Assembly: GCF_004210375.1 (NCBI RefSeq)
Contig: NC_134832.1
Location: 152,455,592-152,519,591 of the forward strand
Reading direction: 5' to 3'
DNA: 64,000 nt
Source: Tachypleus tridentatus
Lineage: Eukaryota; Arthropoda; Merostomata; Xiphosura; Limulidae
A program made the translations under genes and the position numbers. A model generated the notes under the pieces. That model did no database searches and was not told the DNA's origin. It saw only the letters and a program-made list of their open reading frames with translations. The first letter of the stretch is position 1. Each line of letters opens with the position of its first letter. Shown here in pieces: positions 46,475 through 57,045 of the stretch.

Positions 46475-47298
46475 ATACCAACCATACCAGATAGACTACA
46501 ACATGGTACAATAATGTACTTTAATAAGAATTGGATGAAAAACGAATTACTATGCGAACTAGACAGGTACCTCATACGTGATGAAGCTAGTCCTAAATAT
46601 CTCTCCTCAGTTAATTTATATTTTAAACATAAAAATAAATAAATACATAAAAAAAAAAAATATTAAATAATAATAATAATGTGCCATCAGCAAACTTGAC
46701 ATTCTGCTGATAGAGTAAAATAATAACTATATATGTTCCACAATACATGGACATTGCCCTGAAAAGGATCAAAATAATATTCAGTTCTTCAATTACAAAT
46801 ACCAATCCGTCAAGACCATAAGTACGGGGAGGAGGAAGAGGTCACAGAGAATCTGACCCTCCAGGGTATGAACTTTTCTTACCCAAACACCGACAGAGAA
46901 TGTTGTCTTTGAAATTTGTAGTTAGTGATAATAATTTGATTCTTGTTAATTAATTTTTTGTTATGTATCACCACAATAATATATTATTAATCTGCGATAA
47001 CTAGAATATCTTAATTATGCGGACATATTTGATACTTAAACTTTGAAGAAAAAATAGATTATGACTCAGAATCCGATTCAAACTGAATGAAATTGGATGT
47101 CTTATTCGATTTCGAGCCAAATATAGCTATCTGGAAACTGAAGTGACACACCAACTTGTTATGTATATGTACGCCTCTTGTTTCCAGGCTTAGATTTAAT
47201 TATAATTTCAAGTTGTAAATGTACATATTGTAAGTTATTAATAATAAAGCGCGAAGGAAGTTGTAACAATGTGATAAAAATGTAGTAATAATTAAAAG
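46475..47298. other. Right flank of the array, unassigned
   Basis: Sequence changes abruptly at 46475. A short open plus-strand stretch at about 46521-46640 (FNKNWMKNELLCELDRYLIR and on) looks coding but I do not recognise it. 47157-47276 begins tgttatgtatatg and ends gttgtaaca with an aataaa, a weak solo-LTR look that I could not support. The rest shows nothing. Confidence 0.35.
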
Positions 47299-47567
47299 TT
47301 TGTTTGTTTTGAATTTCGCGCTAAGCTACTCGAGGGTTATGCGCTCGTCGCCCCAACTTTAGCAGTGTAAGATTAGAGGGAAGGCAACTAGTGATCACTA
47401 CCGCCCGCCAACTTTTGGGCTTATCTTTACCAACAAAAGTGAGATAGACTGAACCTTATAACGCCCCCACGGCTGAAAAGGCAAGCATGTTTGGTGCGAC
47501 GGGGTTTCGAACCCGCGACCTTGAGATTACGAATCGTACGCCTTAACCCACCTGGCCATGCGAGGCC
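47299..47567 (-). mobile_element. tRNA-derived SINE, full length, minus strand
   Basis: Same family as 7518. The head is at 47567-47500 with box A (ccaggtgggt) and box B (gggttcgaaaccc). The tail (gaatttcgcgctaagctact) is followed by a tttgtttgtttt run, the reverse of the usual caaacaaac end. Confidence 0.85.
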
Positions 47568-47673
47568 ACTAAGTAAGAATAAGACGTAAGATAATTTGAA
47601 TTAGGTTGGTTAAGAATCCCAGTGGGAGTGACACTATATTAACAATAATCTGAGTAAATGAATAACATATATT

Positions 47674-47681
47674 GTCTATAG
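47674..47681 (+). repeat. 8-bp target-site duplication of the hAT element (left)
   Basis: gtctatag, repeated exactly at 48927-48934. An 8-bp duplication is diagnostic of hAT insertion. Confidence 0.9.
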
Positions 47682-48157
47682 CAGGGGTGTGCAACAGGCG
47701 GCCCGCGGGCCACAACCCGGCCCGCCAAGCCATTTAGTGTGGCCCTAGTTGTTGTAATCTAACCATGTGGCCTGATCTGTAATCCAACGCAAATGGAATA
47801 TTTTTAAAGCATCGATCCCACGGGATTCCCAGGCTTCGACTCGACAAACTTCTAAAATTATCTTTGCTAGAGAGGAGCAGGCCGAATTCGATTGGTCGGC
47901 CTCCTTAGGGCATGAATAGGTGACGTGCACTAGCACTATTGTCTACGACTCAACGTCATGTCCTGAACCTCGCCTTCGCCCGCTGGCGACAATTTTCCCT
48001 AACCTCTGCTGTCCGTCATTCATTATTGGTGAAAATTTTATTACCTTTTACAGTTACTACAAGAGATTGAAGGTAAATTGATTATTATTTAGCATATTGT
48101 TGTGACTTTACTGAATTTATTAAAATTTTTGCTTTCAGATGCATCTGATTCTATGTA

Positions 48158-48228
48158 CAGTGTGACCTCGTTATTCGCGGGGGTTACGTTCTTTACCCTC
48201 CCGCGAATAGCGAAAAACCGCGAATATC
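48158..48228 (+). mobile_element. Pogo/Tigger-like terminal fragment nested in the hAT
   Basis: cagtgtgacctcgttattcg begins directly after a TA (48156-48157) and contains a perfect 9-bp inverted repeat (attcgcggg...cccgcgaat). That resembles the ends of pogo/Tigger elements. No second end is visible, so only about 70 bp survives. Confidence 0.5.
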
Positions 48229-48237
48229 CAGGTTCAG

Positions 48238-48764
48238 TTGAGAAGAGCCATATTGACCCATTTTACATGTCTTGCAACCAGGAAACTGGAATTTCCTAAT
48301 CTGGATTGCACCAAATATGGAACCAGTGTACAAAAGCTGCGTGATGAGTTTGCAAACAGATTTCCAGATTTCAGACAAACTGAAATTAGATTGAAATTGT
48401 TCGCTCAACCTTTTGATTTGGCAGTGGAAGACAGTCCTGATGATTGCCAAATGGAACTCATTGAACTGCAGGCTGACATGGACACTAAAAGGAAATTCTC
48501 TGAAAACAGTTTGCTAGACTTTTACAAACTCTGTGTACGTGAAAAGTTTCCCAATTTGTCTCGTCATGCACAAAGAATTGCCTCCCTTTTGGTAGCACCT
48601 ACTGCTGTGAGCAATTTTTCTCCAAAATGAAGCTCATCAAAACCAAATGTAGAAGTCAGCTGACTGATGAACATTTGACCAGTCAGTTAAGAGTGGCAAC
48701 CACTTCTGTCAAAGCTGATATTGACAAGCTCTGCAAGGACTCTAAATTTCAAGTGTCGCACTAA
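48238..48764 (+). pseudogene. hAT transposase, C-terminal fragment
   Basis: About 175 codons. It starts with a CTKYGTSVQKLRDEFANRFP segment, followed by SLLDFYKLCVREKFPNLSRH. The hAT dimerisation motif (STYCCEQFFSKMK, then KCRSQLTDEHL) ends it, with stop TAA at 48762-48764. A one-base loss in a T run near 48594 shifts the frame just before that motif. The N-terminal zinc finger and the catalytic D/D region are missing, so the protein is dead. It resembles transposases related to ZBED and GTF2IRD2-type genes. Confidence 0.8.
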
Positions 48765-48926
48765 AATGATCACTCATGCAAAAAATATAAAATATTATTG
48801 CTTGCATTTTGAGAATTTTTTTTAATTTATTGTGCATGTACACGAATAAGCTTGTTTTTTAAGTGGCCCCGCTTGATTGATGAAGTTGGTTATATGGCCC
48901 ACCGACGAAAAATGTTGCACACCCTG

Positions 48927-48934
48927 GTCTATAG
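48927..48934 (+). repeat. 8-bp target-site duplication of the hAT element (right)
   Basis: gtctatag, identical to 47674-47681. Confidence 0.9.
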
Positions 48935-49271
48935 TATACAGGACCATTTTATATAGTTTTATGATTTGAATTTTGTTAGTTCAGTACTTGTAATTAAACC
49001 ATGAATTATGATGTTCTTGCTTCATGCTTGAGGTCTAACATATAGCTTAACATTTAGTATTAAATATTTGTACTGACAGTACAAAACGTTTGATACTTAG
49101 AAGTTTGTACAATGTTAATAAAGTGTTTATTTTCTTACTAACTTATAATAATGTTTGTGAGGTTTATACAATTTATAAACGCATTCTCTGTTGATGTTAA
49201 TCATTTTAATATTTTTATATCATTTTGCGTGAAACTTAATTATTGTATTAGTTTTTGTAATATTAGTTGGA
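48935..49271. other. No feature seen
   Basis: AT-rich single-copy DNA between the hAT element and the next SINE. Confidence 0.4.
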
Positions 49272-49549
49272 TTTTTTTTTTTTTTTTGGAATTTCGCACA
49301 AAGCTACTCGAGGGCTATCTGTGCTATCCGTCCCTAATTTAGCAGTGTAAGACTAGAGGGAAGGCAGCTAGTCATCACCACCCACTGCCAACTCTTGGGC
49401 TACTCTTTTACCAACGAATAGTGGGATTGACCGTCACATTATAACGCCCCACGGCTGGGAGGGCGAGCATGTTTGGCGCGACGCGGGCGCGAACCCGCGA
49501 CCCTCGGATTACGAGTCGCACGCCTTACGCGCTTGGCCATGCCAGGCCC
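49272..49549 (-). mobile_element. tRNA-derived SINE, full length, minus strand
   Basis: Full copy ending (plus axis) in ggccatgccaggccc, with a T run of about 17 as the reverse of its A-tail. Box B reads gggttcgcgcccg on the minus strand, mutated by CG changes. It is the cleanest body of the family in this window. Confidence 0.88.
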
Positions 49550-50729
49550 ATCAGTTGGAAGAGTTTCAGAAGTGAATAAAAATTTAATTAAGTAACAAGA
49601 AGAGTTTGGTATAAAGTATACATCATTTGATTAGAATAACCATTATAATTTAAGTTTATCAGTGTCTTATTTTGGGGCCTTTGATATTTATATGTATCAA
49701 AAGCTTGTTTATATAATTCCAGGGGAACTGTATGGATTTAAATGGGGAAACTTAGACACTTGCAAGTTATACCTTTTTCTTTCATTAATGATGCATTAGT
49801 AAAGGTAGAAATGGAATATCAGTAATCAAAGAAATGATGCGTGTGTTAGTTTGTTATAACTCAAAAACAAATTAAATAAAAAAATGCTGCATTGACTGAA
49901 AATATCCCAGGGTACAAGCTACAGTGTGGGATCATAACATGTACCATAGGGTTTGGAGGTGACTGAAGAAATAGGACCCACATTGCAGTGGGGATACACC
50001 ATCTATCAGTCTTAATCTCCATTTGCCAGTCTCACAAAAGAAATAAATAGTAGAAATAGATATAGAATTAGATATTAGGAGAGAGAGGTGTGGGTGCTCA
50101 AGTCCACAAATTCTTACATGTTTTTGAGTTATAACAAACTAGTATTATTAGTTAAAGGTTTAGGTTTGCTGTTTTCAATGCAGTCCTTCCTTCTGATTTT
50201 ACATATTTCACTATTTACCTTCATTAAAATGTATTTAGTTTCACTAATACACATTAATGATTGTGATAAAGATACTGACAGAAACATGTTGTACATTCAT
50301 GTTGCATAACTAAAGTTGTTAGTGTAAAATTTTATAAAATCCAAAAACATGAAAATCAAACAAATTCAAATGTTTGGAAAGACTTGAGACCTACTAGAGT
50401 GATTACTGTGATGACAAGATGATGGTTTTGAAAAAGTCTTTAATTTAAAAGGTTTAATGAATGAACATGAATTTGGAAAATATTTTTCACTGATAAGATC
50501 AACAGTAGAGTTGTTTTATGGAGGATAAGACACTTGTTCTGCAAATATTAAGGCTAATTTGTGACACCTTTGATATTTTTCTTATAAGAGTAAAGAAAAT
50601 AAATTAGCTTATTAAAATACACTCTATGATTTTAAAAATTTAAGAATGGGTTTCTCATGGTGAAACATACTATCTCAGGACATCCATCATAAATATGGTC
50701 TTTTACTGTCTTTTCATCATTACTTTCAG
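49550..50729. other. No feature seen
   Basis: AT-rich single-copy DNA. A few open frames of 60-75 codons have AT-driven composition (F, I, L, N, Y) and no recognisable domain. Confidence 0.4.
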
Positions 50730-50810
50730 ACATGGGATGACAGCAGAATTTTGGGAACAAGTCAACTTGTCAATTAAAATTAATCAGAATTGGTCTCTGT
50801 TGGTACAAAG
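50730..50810 (+). CDS. Candidate internal exon, unrecognised gene
   Basis: 81 bp between a good acceptor (ttttcatcattactttcag) and a donor (AAAG followed by gtttgt). Only one frame is open, reading HGMTAEFWEQVNLSIKINQN then WSLLVQ. The composition is unlike the surrounding AT-driven frames. No neighbouring exon with a matching phase was found: a possible acceptor at 52338 opens a phase-0 frame, while this exon ends in phase 2. I do not recognise the protein. Confidence 0.22.
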
Positions 50811-52804
50811 GTTTGTGGTCAGTGAACAAATTTTCAATATCTTGTGCAAATGTGAACAACAATTTCTGTCCTGATCATGAAGCTAGAAACAATTAAGGAA
50901 TGTTATGGAGAAAGAACTATTTAAATGTGATTGTTTGGAAAGTTTTAAAACATTCTGTTGTGTATTTGATTCAGGGGGAAGGAAGTGAGTTTCTTCTAGA
51001 AGTTGAATTTTATGTTTAAGAATTAAGTGGATTTCTTAAACTTTCAGTAGGTATGGAAAAACCTACGTTACATCATATGTATAAAAAAAAATTGCGTTAT
51101 TAAGGTATTTGTCTCAGTTTATGATGACAGTATTGTTTGTTTATTAAATATAGCCTTCCAGTGTCTACAAATAATTTGTGATCTACGTGGAAATGACTTC
51201 AAGCTTCCCTCTTTACGTTATTGTAGCATGTATTTTAGTGCCACTTGCATGCTAAACAACTGAGAGAACTGTTTAGAACTGCAAAATGTAATTGGTTACC
51301 TTCAGGCAGTTTTTACATTGATTAGGTTTATGCAGTCTAATCAAAACTATGACTAAATCAATTGTCACTATAATAATAAACTAACTGCCAATAGAGATAA
51401 CAACTTTCTCTATTTTTGGTAATTATATTTATCCAAGTAATAAAAATGTTACTTTGTTTGCTGCTGAGCACAAAGCTACATACCTGACAAATTAAATCAT
51501 GACCATCAGATAATATAAAACTTTTAATTATAAATATGGTTTAATGTCTAGTTTATTAACATGCACGGATAATAAAGTTCTGTTCAATTTTGAATATAAC
51601 TTATAAGGTGCACTTCAACTGAACTTAGACTGTATGATTAACCCATCCCCATGATTCAATCCTTCCATTCATGAAGTAATCCTAGTAGTTGTTTGAATAC
51701 ATTTGAATAAATACTATCCTTTCTTACACAATAAGAACAGGATTGTAACAGAAAATGAAGTGACCTTAACTAGTGTACAGATTGTTTGCAAGTCCATTAA
51801 TAACAATAATTTGCTTTCTCTCATCCAACCTTTCTATACTCTAGCAAATGGGATTTTTTAAAACTCTTTGGATGCTATCATTGGATATATCTGACTTGAC
51901 ATTTAAAGCTATCTGGTGCGACAAGTGGATTTACCCAACGGTGTTGCAAAAACATTTCCTTATGGTGCAACAGTTGGGACCCCCACATGTCCTTGTAATT
52001 TCCACATTGGTACTGGGTGTGCATACATCATTAGAAAAAATGTAATGCTGTATAACACACATCTTATTGTTTCCCAGTATCATTGAAATAACAAAAACAT
52101 TATTTCGCTGTTTGTAAAATTTAAACTGTAGATCTATTCCTGTAATTCAAAACTTTAAGTTATGGTTCTTGTTTCTGTTGAGAATCAAAGGAGTTACATC
52201 GTATTAATTTACAAGTTTACTGATCTGAGGAACTTTATTGGCATGCTAATAGTATTTTATTTATAAAACAGATTGAGCTTGTAATATGTTTAGACTACAT
52301 TTCTGATTTAATATAAATGTGCTCTTTTGTTTCCACAGTTTCTAAATGAAGATCAAATGAATTGTGACTTTGAAAAGTTTTTGTGTATTCCAAGTGTTAT
52401 AATATATTATGTTAAATTATTGTCATATTTTAAAATTATTTCACATACAATGAGATTGTCATTTGCCTTTTTCTTTAACCATTAAAAATGTTTAATGTGA
52501 TTGTTTCACTGTTGCTCAAGAAAAGTCGAAGCAAACCTTAGAATAAACTTTAGTATGAAAGTGGTTTTAATTACATTAAGAAGACTTTTTCATTTTTTAA
52601 GAAACAAATATGCCATCTAAGTCCAGCTGTTATGCAGTTCCTGAATAGCAGTACACACTCCATGAAACCATTGGAAGAACATGTATGTTTTGGAAATTAA
52701 GTTTTGCAACTGTTTAAAAGGCTATTTGTTCTTCAATAGAAACATAACATCTGTTAACTCATATTCATGTGTACTGACATGAGGTCATAACTATTTATTT
52801 AGTC
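50811..52804. other. No firm feature; weak exon-like stretch
   Basis: Non-repetitive AT-rich DNA. The open stretch at 51848-52045 (65 codons) follows an acceptor-like ctatactctag but resembles no family I know. Another possible exon start is after ttttgtttccacag at 52338 (FLNEDQMNCDFEK). Neither can be called a gene. Confidence 0.3.
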
Positions 52805-54815
52805 ATGAGTGCAGGAGGGGTAGCGCTGTTGGTTGATCAGCACGTGCTCACCCTGTCTTTTCCACTCGACACACCCTTGGTGGCTGTAGCGATCCATGTT
52901 TTCTTGGGTCGTGCCATCACTATTTGTTCTCTCTACCTGTTGTCTGGAGAAACCTGTGATCAATTAGACCTTGATGCTCTCATTCAACAGGTGCAGTCTC
53001 ACAACCTTTCTCTTTTCAATACTGGTTCATCTACTTATTTCCACACACCTAGTCAGTCCTTTACTTCTATTGGTCTCTCAATTTGTTCCCCTTCATTATC
53101 CTCCCATTTTTAATGGAGGGTTGACAATAATCCACCAGGCAGTGATCATTTTTCTATAATCTTGAGAGAGACTGGCCATGGTCAATGCCACATAACCAGT
53201 ATTTTCGTCTGTAAGCCATCAATAGATGACTGCGGCAGTAGCAACTGACTGTATTATATAGGCAGCTGATCAATGTATTCCTGAAACCTCAACACGTTTT
53301 CCACTATATCCTCGTCCGTGGTGGACTCCTGCTTGCCACATGGCACAGAAGGCTCAAACATGGTCCTGGGATACTTTCGAAGTTATCCCACACTCTCAAA
53401 CTGCTTTGCTTTTCAGCAGGCCCATGCACATGCTCAGTGGGTAAGACGTCAAAGCCAGAAGGATTCTTGCATTAAGTTCAGAACCGGCATATCTTCTACC
53501 ACCTGTTCCAAAGTCATGTGGGACAAGATTCAACAGGTTAGAGGGCAATATAATTCTGTTCCCCTCTCGATCTTGCTCTCTGATGTCCAAGAAGTAGCTG
53601 ATACCCAGAGCATTGCCGATACTCCAAATAAAAGCTTTAGCCGTGTATCTAGCACTTCTGCTTCTTCCACCTTCTTTGTCATCAAGACTCAGACAGTGCT
53701 ATCACCTCTTTCCTTTGGAGCTGATTGTCTCTATGACTATACATGAGTGAGCAACACTAAAAAAAAAGCTTTTCCAAATAAAACCCTATATTGGACTTTG
53801 GCCGTCTTGCTTCCATAAGTCTTGGAAAGAGGAATTATTCCAACTAGACTACACATTGGTCACAGTTTTTTAACTCATTGTTTTCTTTTATCTGGAACTG
53901 ATGCACCAATGCTTCCCATCACTATTCTCCTACTTTTCATGCAGGGTTGACAATAATCCATGAGGCAGTGATCATTTTCCTATAATTTTGAGAGAGACTG
54001 ACTGTGGTCGATGTCACCCATCCCACATGCCCCAGTGGAAGCTGGATCAAGCAAACTGGCCCTCTTTCATTGCTCTCGGAGAAGTTGATCCTGCTATTAT
54101 CTGTATATCATCAATAGATTCTCAAAGACAACACCATTTTAAACATGTTTTGTCCTAAGGTTTGTCCATAACGTAAGATAGTGTTAATGGTGATGGTGAC
54201 AGTGTCCACCTTGGTAATGTTTTTAGTTTTTTTAAAGGCCATTATCTTTTTAATACCATTTAAGTTTTTTTAATTTATACATTCCCCCATTTTTGTGGCT
54301 CCATTTTAAAAATCACAGTTCATCTAATTTGATTTGAAATTAGAAACTGGTTGTAACATCAAATAACTGCAAACGCTGCTGTTTGAACTTTATGTTAGTC
54401 ATCCTGACGGGTTATTATTATAATTTTGCTCCACGTCTTTTAAAATCTTTTTATTACTTTCCTTTTTGAAAATGGCCATAATGTTAAATAATTTGGAACC
54501 AGGTCTGGAAAGGCCAACTTCAGGTGATGACAGTGGTTTTTGTACTTATCTGTTGGTCTTCCTGGCGAGTTATGATAATTATAGTTACGCTACAGAAAGA
54601 CCTTTACAACTTGTATTATTGTAGTTTTTCTCTTAATGTTGTAGACTAGATGTAAACATTGGTTTTATGCTATTTATGTATTTTTAAACTTTGTTTTGTT
54701 TTACCTTAATTTCCTATTATGAATTTTACTAAATTTACTTTTAACTTTTTACTGGATGTTTGGCACAGATAGCCTAGCTGCTTTTAGCTATAAAACACTA
54801 AACCAACCAACCAAT
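52805..54815 (+). mobile_element. Rearranged Jockey/I-type LINE remnant
   Basis: 52805-53113 is part of an AP-endonuclease domain (GGVALLVDQHVLTLSFPLDT to TGSSTYFHTPSQSFTSIGLS). The central segment that would hold the GDFN motif is deleted. 53300-53750 is the linker before RT (WDKIQQVRGQYNS, SILLSDVQEVADT). The RT itself is missing. 53790-53910 is the region near RNase H and the C-terminus (RLHIGHSFLTHCFLLSG). 53940-54100 repeats the end of the endonuclease region, so pieces are duplicated and out of order. 54150-54815 is 3'UTR-like and ends in aaaacactaaaccaaccaac. Several stops and frame changes show it is dead. Confidence 0.7.
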
Positions 54816-56627
54816 CTCTCACAAATACTGACAAAACTCCCTTGCTACTTTTAATAGATTGTCTGTATCAACAAACATGTTACCACTGTGGATATTTTCT
54901 TATGTAATATTTCTTTTCTTTGGTACAGTACCTTCAAAAGTATACAAATGTCCAGATTTTCTCTTAGAAGCACCTTGCATCATGGAATCATGCTTAGATG
55001 TTAGTCTCAAAACTGGTACTTACACTATGAGTATCATCAGCCTGTGACTACAAGTGATTCCCTTGTACTGTCACTAAGCTTACTAGTCTTGTCTTCACTC
55101 AACTGCTTGTTTCATGTGAATCTGTTGCCATGAAAGTTCCTGTTCTCTGATTAGTGAGGACCATGCTTTATGTCCATCTTAAAATATTCAGGAATTACAG
55201 TGGTAATAAACATTTGTGTTAGACTACATGAATTAGTAAAAGTACTTTCTTTGTTTAACACATAGAGTTTAACACTCATGATTGACTCATCAATAAAAGG
55301 TTATTGGTACAGTCCATTCAAAGGAAGTAGCAATAAGAAAATCTGTATTTTGATAATGAGGAGAAATTACAGACAAACTGGGTAAAAGTATCACCAGAAA
55401 AGGATAAAACAATTGTGGATCACACTTCCATGAAAGTGAAATGTAAATAGTGCATTTAAAGAGAACATCTTTTAGTTTTCATACTTTTTTAAGGGTTAAC
55501 AGTGTTTCTGAGACTTTTTGATCAGACATTGAATATATAGGGATAAGGATTAAAAATATGTAAAACATTAATTGTGATATTTTTTGATATTTTAAGGGAA
55601 CATACTACTGTAAAATTAAGAGCAGGGAATCCTAGGTGTGATTGATCTGTTCATTTACTGATTCAGCCCCTCAGGTGCCTTTCAAGATGAAAATTTTAGT
55701 TATTCTGGTAGGAATTATTTGTGCTTTATTTACTCTTTCCTAACTGCAGTTGACAAGTAGAAAGTACCAAAATATTTAGAGTTGTAATACTTACATTTCT
55801 TATCTCACCACAAAATGTAGATACTTTTTCTAAAACTCTTTAAAAGCTTCAAAACCTTTTATGACAGTAGTTTCATTTTAACTTTATTCATTTATTATAA
55901 GTACATAAATAATCTGTCAGTTTGTTTCTGTTGATATGCATGTGTAAGTAATCACTCAATTATAAAATTTAAACACATCTTAAGGGTGTTGAATGTTTAT
56001 AATTACTGGAACCTTCTTTATCGTTAAAACTTTTGTTCTTGAGAATGATTGCATGAGTGATAGAAACATTGTACTTGTTTTTAAAATATTCCTTCTTACT
56101 GTAAAAGGTGTAACTTGTAATAATACACTTACAGTAGTGTTGGTATTATGAGTATTTATCACATTTTCAAACAATTTTCCCTTTTTATGTAATTGTTAAG
56201 AGTAGAATAACTTTATAACACCCCTATGTCAAAAGTTTGAATGAGTTATTCATGTTTTTGCACTTGTTAACAGAGTTCTTAGAATTCTTGCACCATTACC
56301 AGCAGCACAGTCTGTGGACTTTTAATGTTAGAAAATTGGTTCTGTGTTCTGATACACATGGTGGGTAAACAAAGATATCCTATTGTGTATATCTGTGCTT
56401 AATTACAAACACATAAATACTTAGAACTCAACAAAACATTTAGTTTCTGAACAAAATTTTAAAAATTATACAACAAACATAACTGAAACTCAAATATAAA
56501 CAACAAATGTTGAGGTGCAGTTAATTCACATGTATTGTTTTTTAAAATAAAAATATGTCTTAAGCATAAAATAACACATATAATATTATTAAACTTGGCT
56601 TTTCAAAAATTATTTTGATGCTACAAA
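54816..56627. other. No firm feature; weak exon-like stretch
   Basis: AT-rich single-copy DNA. At about 54940-55047 an open stretch follows ttcttttctttggtacag (VPSKVYKCPDFLLEAPCIME, ending before TGA). It has several cysteines and could be a terminal exon, but there is no family match and no partner exon. Nothing else is supported. Confidence 0.25.
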
Positions 56628-56741
56628 TTTAGATGAAAATTGAATTTTAAAAGCGTTTGTCCTAAAAAAAGATTTTTGATTATAAACATTCATAGGATTT
56701 AATATGCATCCAGTAAATTCACTCTTTAAAAACCTTGCACC

Positions 56742-56774
<33 letters not shown>

Positions 56775-56949
56775 TGTATTATAATAATAATATGTAATTG
56801 TTTTGTGCCTGTTTCTTTTTATTTTCTTATTTGTATTTAGATGAAAATTGAATTTTAAAAGCGTTTGTCCTAAAAAAAGATTTTTGATTATAAACATTCA
56901 TAGGATTTAATATGCATCCAGTAAATTCACTCTTTAAAAACCTTGCACC

Positions 56950-56982
<33 letters not shown>

Positions 56983-57045
56983 TGTATTATAATAATAATA
57001 TGTAATTGTTTTGTGCCTGTTTCTTTTTATTTTCTTATTTGTATG
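56628..57045. repeat. Perfect 208-bp tandem duplication with an AT microsatellite
   Basis: Two adjacent copies of 208 bp, starting at about 56628 and 56836, look identical, including the (AT)n stretch (56742-56774 and 56950-56982) and a run of ataataata. Identity across an unstable AT tract means the duplication is very recent or an assembly artefact. Confidence 0.85.

Larger units (their letters stand above)
47682..48926 (+). mobile_element. hAT DNA transposon, internally deleted, 1245 bp
   Basis: The terminal inverted repeats are caggggtgtgcaacaggcgg on the left and, inverted, cagggtgtgcaacatttttcg on the right. Perfect 8-bp duplications flank them. Both ends carry the ggcccgcgggcc type of subterminal sequence common in hAT elements. 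Only the C-terminal part of a transposase remains inside, and a fragment of another DNA transposon is nested at 48158. Perfect duplications suggest a fairly young insertion of an already defective element. Confidence 0.92.

Noticed and set aside
47157-47276. Possible solo LTR (tgttat...gttgtaaca with aataaa)
   Set aside because: Too short, no target duplication found, and no second copy in the window.
52971-53159. Second plus-strand frame overlapping the Jockey/I endonuclease fragment
   Set aside because: It is an out-of-frame shadow of the endonuclease segment.
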